27,293 nt of DNA from an uncultured Oscillospiraceae bacterium. GTDB taxonomy: Bacteria > Bacillota > Clostridia > Oscillospirales > Oscillospiraceae. Shown piece by piece: positions 22,190 through 27,293 of this stretch. How positions within the stretch are numbered: the first letter of the stretch is position 1; each line of letters opens with the position of its first letter. The notes below the pieces were generated by a model, which worked only from the letters and a program-made list of their open reading frames with translations, was not told the DNA's origin and made no database searches. A program made the position numbers and the translations under genes. The stretch lies in NCBI GenBank assembly GCA_910587505.1, contig CAJULD010000038.1, positions 1-27,293 of the forward strand. The letters are read 5' to 3'.

Positions 22190-23239
22190 ATGAAAAAAAC
22201 CATTGCCCTGCTGTTGGGGCTGACATTCTCTCTGGCTGTACTGGCCGCCGCCGGCAGCGGAGACCCCCTGATCTCCCGCTCCTATCTGGAGGGAGACTTT
22301 TTCCGGACGCTGGAGAAGGCGGTAAGCGACCGTCTGGACGCTTCCGACGCGGTCATCCGCTCCGGCCGGACGCCCGGCGAAGCCGCTGCCGGAGCACAGG
22401 AACTGCTGTTAAAGGAGGGCGACGTCTTTTCCTGCCGGACCGGAGTGACCGCCACGCTGCTGGGCGGCGAGGCGCACGCCTCCGGCGGCGTTCTGGTGGA
22501 CGTCACCGCCGGCGCGGAAATCCCCGCCGGGCAGCTGCTTCAGGCCGGGCACCGCTACATCGCGGCGGAAAGCGCGGAGCTCACCGTGGCGTCTCCGGCG
22601 GCGGTGCTGCTGTGCGAGGGCGGCGGCACGCTGACGGCCTCGCCGGCCCCCGACTGCTTTGCCGCCGCACGGGCGCTGCGGTCCCTGAACCTGTTTCAGG
22701 GCAGCGGCTCCGGCTTTGGCGAGGGATTTGACCTCCATCTCGCCCCCACCCGCGGGGAGGGGCTGGTGATGTTTCTGCGCATTCTGGGGGAGGAAAAGCA
22801 GGCTTTGGCCTGGACCGGCTCCCATCCTTTTACCGACGTGCCCGCGTGGCTGGACCGCTATGTGGCGTGGGCCTATGCCCAGGGATACGCCAACGGCGTG
22901 GACGCCGGTCAGTTCGGCTGCGGGCAGCGGCTCTCCTCCGTGGAGTATGTGGAATTCCTGCTGCGCGCTCTGGGTTACAGCGTGGCCGGCGTGGACGACT
23001 ACGCCACCAGTCTGGAGCGGGCGCTGACCTGCGGGGCGCTGACCGCCGGAGAGTTCGCCATGCTCCGCAACCAGCCCTTCCTCCGGGCCCATGTAGCGTA
23101 TATCTCCTATTACTCCCTGGATACGCCCGTCAGCGGCAGCAGCCAGACCCTGTCCCGGCGGCTGATTGCGGCGGGGACGATGACGGAGGACCAGCTCTCC
23201 GCCGCCAGGGCCCAGGTCTCCACCCTTCGTCTTTCGTAA
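22190..23239 (+). CDS. Secreted protein with SLH-like repeats
   Basis: This 349-residue protein has a signal peptide (MKKTIALLLGLTFSLAVLAAAG, cleavage near 22). Residues about 30-155 have no domain I recognise; the sequence is rich in Gly/Ala with short beta-prone stretches. From about 160 on, SLH-like repeats appear, the best at 214-265 with FTDVPAWLDRYVAWAYAQGYANG and an R-SSVEYVEFLLRALGY end; a weaker repeat is at 160-205 and another at about 270-320. SLH domains normally bind pyruvylated wall polymer. The upstream AAAGGAG and the 19-base gap to rex suggest one operon. The protein may be a wall-associated structural or accessory factor; the enzymatic role, if any, is unknown. Confidence 0.8.
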   Translation: MKKTIALLLGLTFSLAVLAAAGSGDPLISRSYLEGDFFRTLEKAVSDRLDASDAVIRSGRTPGEAAAGAQELLLKEGDVFSCRTGVTATLLGGEAHASGGVLVDVTAGAEIPAGQLLQAGHRYIAAESAELTVASPAAVLLCEGGGTLTASPAPDCFAAARALRSLNLFQGSGSGFGEGFDLHLAPTRGEGLVMFLRILGEEKQALAWTGSHPFTDVPAWLDRYVAWAYAQGYANGVDAGQFGCGQRLSSVEYVEFLLRALGYSVAGVDDYATSLERALTCGALTAGEFAMLRNQPFLRAHVAYISYYSLDTPVSGSSQTLSRRLIAAGTMTEDQLSAARAQVSTLRLS

Positions 23240-23322
23240 ATTGCCGGAACCATCGGCGGATACCTGCATAGGATGAATTGAGGCGCGTGCCTGCCTCACA
23301 TCTCACAGGAGGTATTTGCTTT

Positions 23323-23550
23323 ATGTGGAACAACAACGGTTTTGGCGGCGGCAGCTGCTGCTGGATCATCATCCTGATTATCATCCTGTTCTGCTGCTGC
23401 GGCAGTGGCAGCGGGAACGGCTGCGGCTGTAACTGCGGCTGCAACTGCAACTGTGGCTGTGGCTGCAATTGCAACAACAACTGCGGCTGTAACTGCAACT
23501 GCAACAACAATTGCGGCTGCGGCTGTGGCTGCAACGACAGCTGCTGCTGA
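23323..23550 (+). CDS. Cys-Gly/Cys-Asn repeat mini-protein with a membrane segment
   Basis: This 75-residue protein contains 24 cysteines (32%). It begins with a short Asn/Gly head, MWNNNGFGGGS, followed by a strongly hydrophobic segment (14-23, WIIILIIILF) with two and three Cys on its two sides. Residues 32-70 are alternating GC/NC dipeptides interrupted by NNN at 51-53 and 61-63, and the chain ends NDSCC. A perfect AGGAGG lies 10 bases before the ATG, which supports expression. Related high-cysteine proteins of Clostridia are often database-labelled chorion class high-cysteine HCB protein 13, a name without known function. Possible roles are metal binding or a disulfide-linked coat on the cell or spore; none is shown. 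It sits between the SLH-type gene and a terminator. Confidence 0.75.
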   Translation: MWNNNGFGGGSCCWIIILIIILFCCCGSGSGNGCGCNCGCNCNCGCGCNCNNNCGCNCNCNNNCGCGCGCNDSCC

Positions 23551-23566
23551 CCGACATAACGGACCC

Positions 23567-23604
23567 ACGAGGCCCCCGCGTCCGAAAGGGCGCGGGGGCC
23601 TCGT
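23567..23604 (+). terminator. Terminator after the Cys-rich gene
   Basis: A 14-bp perfect GC-rich stem (23567-23580 with 23591-23604) with a 10-base loop, 16 bases past the stop. There is no T run directly after it. Confidence 0.55.
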
Positions 23605-23690
23605 CTGCCTGTCAAAGAAGCGGCTGCGTCTCTTTTTAAGAGGAGTTTCGCTTCGCTCTTTTCTCCGCGGACCGGCCCAAAGGCCGGCTC
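23605..23690. repeat. Hairpin-rich spacer resembling 9207-9242
   Basis: CTGCCTGTCAAAGAAG here and CTGCGTGTCAAAAAAG at 9207-9222 agree at most positions, and both continue with a TCTTTTT run. Small stems at 23630-23642 and 23672-23687 (CCGGCC/GGCCGG) follow. The second stem lies just past the stop of the converging Na/Pi gene and may terminate it. Confidence 0.4.
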
Positions 23691-23696
23691 AGCGCT

Positions 23697-25475
23697 TCAC
23701 GACGTACATGCCGCGCTCTCCTTCGCCACTGCGAACCGGGCGCGGTAGCCCTCGAAGGCGGAGCGGAAGGCTGCGTCTCCGCCGGTCTTCAGGGCGTTGA
23801 GGTACTCATGGGACTGGTAGGCGTTCAGGGCGGTCTCGATCTGGGCCACGGCGATATTGGAGCAGTGGTCGCTGACCCGCTCGCAGTTGGTCAGCAGGTC
23901 CGACAGGACGAAGCCCATCTCAATCGTGCAGTGGCCCTTTTGCAGGCGGGCGATGTGGTTGCTCTTGATATCCGTCACCAGTCCGTCAATGACCTGCTCC
24001 AGCGGCTCCACCCGGGAGGCCATGGCCAGGTCGCCCTGAGCAAAAGCCCTGGTGGTAAGGGACAATATCTCCTTCAGCGCGTCCAGCAGTACCGCCAGCT
24101 CCTCCGAAGCGGCTCCGGAGAACCGGATGCCCTTCTGGTCGATTTCCTGGGCGGTTTTCAGCAGATTGACCGCGTGGTCGCCGATACGCTCGAAGTCCCC
24201 GATGGTGTGGAGCTGCTTGGAGATGTTGCGGCTGTCCTCGTCGGAGAGGCCCTTGCCGCTCAGGCGGACCAGCAGCGTGCCCAGCTGGTCCTCATACAGG
24301 TCCAGCCGGTCCTCGTTCCTGATGACCTCGGCGGCGGTCTTTTCCTCGTACTTTTCCAGCAGGGTCAGAGAGCGCAGGATGGTCTTCTCCGCCAGCCGGG
24401 CCATGTCCACCGTCTTGCTGGCGCACTCGGCGATCGCCACCGACGGCGTAGCCAGCAATCGCTCGTCCACGAAGGCGAACTTCTCCTCCTTCTCCCCCTC
24501 GTCCTCCCGGACCACCAGGTAGGCCAGGCGCTCCAGCTGTCTGGTGAAGGGCAGCAGCAGCACCGTGGTGGCGACGTTGAAGATGCTGTGGACCATGGCG
24601 ATTCCGGCGGGGCCGATGGCCGCGTCCATAAAGGCGTAGCTGAAGATCAGGTCCGTACCGTAGAAGGCCGCCAGGCATACCGCCGTACCGATCAGGTTAA
24701 AGGAAATGTGGATCACCGACACCCGCCGGGCGTTGCGGTTGACGCCGATACTGCTGAGCAGGGCGGTGACGCAGGTACCGATATTCTGGCCCATGATGAC
24801 GGGCAGGGCCATGCCGCAGGTGATGCCTCCGGTGAGGGACAGGGCCTGCAAAATACCCACGGAGGCGGCGGAGGACTGGATGACCCCGGTAAATACCGCG
24901 CCCACGACCACGCCCAGAAAGGGATTGGTGAAGGCGGTGAGGATGGAGGCAAATTCCGGCATGTCCGCCAGGGGGCTCATGGCGTTTTTCATCAGCTCCA
25001 TCCCGGTCATCAGCACGGCGAAGCCCACCATGATGGACCCGGCGCTGCGCACCCGGGTTTTCTTTGCGGACATGGTCATGATGACGCCTGCCAGCGCGAT
25101 AACCGGAGAAAACACCTCCGGCTTCAGCAGCTGCAGCCAGATCACGTCGCTTTCGATGCCGGACAGGGACAGGATCCACGCCGTCAGGGTGGTTCCCACG
25201 TTGGAGCCCATAATCACGCCCACCGTCTGTCCCAGCTCCATGATGCCGGAGTTTACCAGACCCACCAGCATCACGGTCATGGCGGAAGAGGACTGGATGG
25301 CAATGGTGATGCCCGCCCCCAGCAGCAGGCTCTTGAGGAGGCTGCCGGTCATCTTTTTCAGCAGCTGCTCCAGCCGCCCTCCCGCCAGCTTCTCCAGGCT
25401 GGCGGACATGGTGGACATGCCGAAGAGGAAGAAGGCCAGTCCTCCGCACAGGGTAATTACGGAAAAAATATCCAT
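23697..25475 (-). CDS. Na+/phosphate symporter family protein with a PhoU-like C-terminal domain
   Basis: This 592-residue membrane protein has two inverted repeats of the NptA/PiT-like Na/Pi cotransporter family, each marked by a QSSSA-type motif (QSSSA at 61-65 and QSSAA at 200-204). About nine hydrophobic segments run to residue 320. Residues about 350-560 are a soluble helical domain like PhoU, with the characteristic FERIGDHAVNLL and CERVSDHCSNIA motifs. The family imports inorganic phosphate with sodium, and the PhoU part probably regulates it. AAGGAG is about 8 bases before the ATG. It is transcribed alone, from a promoter near 25583-25612. Substrates other than phosphate cannot be excluded. 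Confidence 0.92.
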   Translation of the reverse strand: MDIFSVITLCGGLAFFLFGMSTMSASLEKLAGGRLEQLLKKMTGSLLKSLLLGAGITIAIQSSSAMTVMLVGLVNSGIMELGQTVGVIMGSNVGTTLTAWILSLSGIESDVIWLQLLKPEVFSPVIALAGVIMTMSAKKTRVRSAGSIMVGFAVLMTGMELMKNAMSPLADMPEFASILTAFTNPFLGVVVGAVFTGVIQSSAASVGILQALSLTGGITCGMALPVIMGQNIGTCVTALLSSIGVNRNARRVSVIHISFNLIGTAVCLAAFYGTDLIFSYAFMDAAIGPAGIAMVHSIFNVATTVLLLPFTRQLERLAYLVVREDEGEKEEKFAFVDERLLATPSVAIAECASKTVDMARLAEKTILRSLTLLEKYEEKTAAEVIRNEDRLDLYEDQLGTLLVRLSGKGLSDEDSRNISKQLHTIGDFERIGDHAVNLLKTAQEIDQKGIRFSGAASEELAVLLDALKEILSLTTRAFAQGDLAMASRVEPLEQVIDGLVTDIKSNHIARLQKGHCTIEMGFVLSDLLTNCERVSDHCSNIAVAQIETALNAYQSHEYLNALKTGGDAAFRSAFEGYRARFAVAKESAACTS

Positions 25476-25582
25476 TTCATGCTCCTTTTATTTCATGGAA
25501 GCTCTGCCACGCGGATTGATTCAGAAGCTCCCTGGTATTCGGCATGGTACGCCGCTGGTCCAGTTGGTCCCATTTTATCCTT

Positions 25583-25612
25583 ATCATACCATGCGGGGCA
25601 CGGAATCTGCAA
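25583..25612 (-). promoter_or_regulatory. Possible promoter of the Na/Pi symporter gene
   Basis: On the minus strand TTGCAG (25607-25612), 18 bases, TATGAT (25583-25588), about 110 bases before the start codon. I saw no clear Pho box. Confidence 0.45.
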
Positions 25613-25679
25613 GAGGAAAACAGAAAATTCCCGGAAATTTCCGGTGAGCCTTTTCCTGCGCGCCGCGCCAAACAGGGTC

Positions 25680-25708
25680 TTGCCACGGGGGGAAAAATGT
25701 GGTATGAT
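25680..25708 (+). promoter_or_regulatory. Promoter of the HExxH/CxxC protein gene
   Basis: TTGCCA (25680-25685), 17 bases, TATGAT (25703-25708), 37 bases before the start codon at 25745. Confidence 0.6.
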
Positions 25709-25744
25709 AAAGCCGTTAAAATCTGAATGGTTGAGGTGAGCAGT

Positions 25745-26473
25745 ATGGTGGGCGCGATTTCCGGCGTGAACTCCTACTTCCCTGCATATGGTACCTGGCC
25801 CGCGGCCCGGGGCGCTGCGCAGCCGCGCCAGATTTCCGGCGGCGAGACGGTCCAGCGCGGCCAGCAGACCGCCGTCTGGACGGCGCGGCACGCCGCTTCT
25901 CCGGAGACGCCGGTCCAGCCGGTGGCTCCCGCGCGTTCTGTAAACGGCAACGGAGCGCAGCCCGTCCGGTTCGGTCCGATCATCCGGGAGGGCGCCGACC
26001 CGGCGGAAATAGCTGTGCGGATGCGGATCAAACCCTATGAGGAGGCCGTCCAGTCCGGGGAAAAGTCTCCCGACGGCAACGGCCTGAAGGTGGGCGCAGA
26101 GGCTGCCCAGGCTGCCGTGGAGGAAGGCAAGTGCCAGACCTGCGAGGAGCGGAAATATCAGGACGGGTCCGACGACATGGGCGTTTCCTTCCAGACGCCC
26201 ACCCGGATTGCGCCGGAGCAGGTCGCTTCCGCCGTCCGGGGCCACGAGAATGAGCACGTGGTCCGGGAGCAGGCCAAAGCCCGGCAGGAGGACCGCCGGG
26301 TGGTCAGTCAGAGCGTGACGCTCCACACCGACATCTGCCCGGAGTGCGGCAAGACGTATATTTCCGGCGGCACCACCCGCACCGTTACCGCTGCGGAGAA
26401 GGAAAATCCCCCTCAGGAACAGCAGGAACAGCAGGAGCGGCAGACCCGGCCCGGCTTTTCTGTCTTTGCCTGA
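25745..26473 (+). CDS. Unknown protein with HENEH and two CxxC motifs
   Basis: I do not recognise an assigned function for this 242-residue soluble protein. The first 75 residues are low-complexity, rich in Ala, Pro, Gln and Gly. The middle (about 78-120) is helical. A conserved-looking core follows: C130-x-x-C133, DGSDDMGVSFQTP (140-152), the zinc-protease-like HENEH (167-171) and a second C198-x-x-C201 in DICPECGKTYISGG. The tail is Gln/Glu-rich. HExxH next to cysteine pairs could be a small metalloprotease or just a metal-binding fold; it resembles proteins sometimes labelled SprA-related. There is no signal peptide. The start at 25745 is chosen since GAGGTG lies 7-12 bases upstream; an in-frame ATG at 25727 has none. 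Confidence 0.7.
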   Translation: MVGAISGVNSYFPAYGTWPAARGAAQPRQISGGETVQRGQQTAVWTARHAASPETPVQPVAPARSVNGNGAQPVRFGPIIREGADPAEIAVRMRIKPYEEAVQSGEKSPDGNGLKVGAEAAQAAVEEGKCQTCEERKYQDGSDDMGVSFQTPTRIAPEQVASAVRGHENEHVVREQAKARQEDRRVVSQSVTLHTDICPECGKTYISGGTTRTVTAAEKENPPQEQQEQQERQTRPGFSVFA

Positions 26474-26513
26474 CCGGCCGGGAAAAATTTTTCCGGGAAT
26501 TTGAAATTTGATA

Positions 26514-26542
26514 TTGACAGACGCGGGATGGTTTAGTATAAT
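26514..26542 (+). promoter_or_regulatory. Promoter of the five-tRNA array
   Basis: TTGACA (26514-26519), 17 bases, TATAAT (26537-26542): a full consensus match, 30 bases before the first tRNA. Confidence 0.9.
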
Positions 26543-26572
26543 AACCCTTGCCGTTCGGAAAGGCGGACTTCC

Positions 26573-26649
26573 GGGAGCATAGCTCAGCTGGTTAGAGCAC
26601 CTGCCTTACAAGCAGGGGGTCACTGGTTCGAGTCCAGTTGTTCCCACCA
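26573..26649 (+). tRNA. tRNA-Val (anticodon TAC)
   Basis: Acceptor GGGAGCA/TGTTCCC, anticodon stem-loop CCTGC-CTTACAA-GCAGG, T-loop GTTCGAGT, discriminator A and encoded CCA. First gene of the array. Confidence 0.96.
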
Positions 26650-26708
26650 CTGTTTTGTACTATGTGCAAAATGAAGAGAAGTTTTCCTCTCCGCGGCAGG
26701 AGTTATAT

Positions 26709-26785
26709 GGCTCAGTAGTTCAGTTGGTTAGAACGCCAGCCTGTCACGCTGGAGGTCGACGGTTCGAGCCCGTTCTGAGTCGCCA
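26709..26785 (+). tRNA. tRNA-Asp (anticodon GTC)
   Basis: Acceptor GGCTCAG/CTGAGTC, anticodon stem-loop CCAGC-CTGTCAC-GCTGG, discriminator G and encoded CCA. Confidence 0.96.
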
Positions 26786-26807
26786 CAGGGTACCCGGTGT
26801 ACCCTGT
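26785..26807 (+). repeat. Hairpin between tRNA-Asp and tRNA-Phe
   Basis: A 9-bp perfect stem ACAGGGTAC/GTACCCTGT with loop CCGGT fills almost the whole spacer. It may serve precursor processing. Confidence 0.55.
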
Positions 26808-26809
26808 AT

Positions 26810-26885
<76 letters not shown>

Positions 26886-26886
26886 G

Positions 26887-26922
26887 ATGTGCAGCACGGT
26901 TTTTCTGACCGGGTCTGCACAT
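26887..26922 (+). repeat. Hairpin between tRNA-Phe and tRNA-Gly
   Basis: An 8-bp outer stem ATGTGCAG/CTGCACAT encloses a second short stem, CGGT/ACCG. It again takes up nearly the whole spacer. Confidence 0.5.
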
Positions 26923-26926
26923 TCAT

Positions 26927-27002
26927 GCGGGCGTAGCTCATCTGGTAGAGCGCCACCTTGCCAAGGTGGAGGTAGCGGGTTCGAGCCCCGTCGCCCGCTC
27001 CA
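26927..27002 (+). tRNA. tRNA-Gly (anticodon GCC)
   Basis: Acceptor GCGGGCG/CGCCCGC, anticodon stem-loop CCACC-TTGCCAA-GGTGG, discriminator T and encoded CCA. Confidence 0.96.
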
Positions 27003-27007
27003 CAAAT

Positions 27008-27041
27008 GAGAACAGGAGCAGGAGCGCTTGCTCCTGTTCTC
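27008..27041 (+). repeat. Strong hairpin between tRNA-Gly and tRNA-Cys
   Basis: A 13-bp perfect stem (27008-27020 with 27029-27041) with an 8-base loop. It is as stable as a terminator but has no T run, so read-through to tRNA-Cys is expected. Confidence 0.6.
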
Positions 27042-27046
27042 TATAT

Positions 27047-27121
27047 GGCGACATAGCCAAGTGGTAAGGCAAGGGTCTGCAAAACCCTGATTCCCCGGTT
27101 CAAATCCGGGTGTCGCCTCCA
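27047..27121 (+). tRNA. tRNA-Cys (anticodon GCA)
   Basis: Acceptor GGCGACA/TGTCGCC, anticodon stem-loop AGGGT-CTGCAAA-ACCCT, discriminator T and encoded CCA. Last gene of the array. Confidence 0.96.
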
Positions 27122-27125
27122 GGAT

Positions 27126-27166
27126 AAGTTGACAGACCACCAGAATGGCGGTCTGTCAACTTTTTT
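27126..27166 (+). terminator. Rho-independent terminator of the tRNA array
   Basis: A 13-bp stem AAGTTGACAGACC/GGTCTGTCAACTT (27126-27138 with 27150-27162), followed by six T (27161-27166). Confidence 0.9.
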
Positions 27167-27205
27167 ACATTGGGCAACATGGTAAACACTTTGCAGGGAG
27201 CGCCT

Positions 27206-27293
27206 ATGAAAGCGAAACTGATTTGTTGTGCTGTGGCAGCTGTGATGCTGCTATGCGGCTGCCAGACAGGCAGGGAATCACAAAATATCCCGG
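27206..27293 (+). CDS. Start of a lipoprotein gene (cut by window end)
   Basis: Only the first 29 codons are present. They form a classic lipoprotein signal: a basic start (MKAKL), a hydrophobic stretch and the lipobox LLCGC near residues 15-19, so the mature protein should be anchored to the membrane outer face by its Cys. AGGGAG lies 7-12 bases before the ATG. The mature part begins QTGRESQ; function cannot be told. Confidence 0.75.
   Translation, partial: MKAKLICCAVAAVMLLCGCQTGRESQNIP

Noticed and set aside
23405..23520. Short direct repeats (GGCTGTAACTGC-like) suggestive of a CRISPR array
   Set aside because: The units are irregular, 6-12 bases, without spacers, and encode the GC/NC repeats of the Cys-rich protein.
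23296..23568. Ala/Val-rich frame on the minus strand opposite the Cys-rich gene
   Set aside because: Its repeats are simply the reverse complement of the Cys codons, and it lacks a ribosome site.
26481..26494. Palindrome GGAAAAATTTTTCC as terminator or operator
   Set aside because: It has no loop and no following T run, so it is a poor terminator; a single A/T-rich dyad alone does not support an operator.

Overview
The window looks like chromosomal DNA of a GC-rich, anaerobic, Gram-positive Clostridia member. A gut Oscillospiraceae/Flavonifractor-type genome is my inference; no rRNA or other decisive marker is present. Support comes from a ferredoxin-linked NfnAB transhydrogenase, a Rex redox repressor, a BlaI/BlaR1-type pair, an SLH-type secreted protein, CCA-encoding tRNA genes, and sigma-A-like promoters (TTGACA, 17 bp, TATAAT) ahead of many units. 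No phage, insertion sequence or CRISPR array was seen.

Layout. 1-1920 (minus): nfnA, a small unknown gene and the first part of nfnB. 2113-4964 (plus): a cytoplasmic GH30 glycosidase followed by xylulokinase. 5162-7186 (plus): a chemoreceptor. 7361-9067 (minus): an unusual ABC-class ATPase. 9068-9449: a hairpin-rich spacer. 9450-12491 (minus): a BlaI-type repressor and a BlaR1-like M56 membrane protease with a large non-canonical outer domain. 12694-16351 (minus): a three-gene cassette of acyl carrier protein, MBOAT acyltransferase and an SGNH/polysaccharide-deacetylase fusion. 16626-17875 (minus): rpe and recR. 18127-20883 (minus): ileS. 21136-21350 (minus): two serine tRNAs, divergent from rex. 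21541-23550 (plus): rex, an SLH-type secreted protein and a 75-residue protein that is one third cysteine. 23697-25475 (minus): a Na/Pi symporter-PhoU protein. 25745-26473 (plus): a small Cys/HExxH protein. 26573-27121 (plus): a Val-Asp-Phe-Gly-Cys tRNA array. 27206 to the end: the start of a lipoprotein.

The most system-like region is 12694-16351. It resembles the Dlt/Alg type of cell-surface O-acylation, in which a carrier protein hands an acyl group to an MBOAT channel enzyme and an SGNH protein acts outside. It lacks a dltA-like ligase nearby, the MBOAT has Gln and Asn where family members usually have His, and the outer protein also carries a CE4 deacetylase domain. The cassette may therefore both add and remove acyl groups on one envelope polymer (inference). 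Second in interest is the Cys-Gly/Cys-Asn repeat protein at 23323. Most of the rest is housekeeping: translation, recombination, pentose metabolism and redox control.
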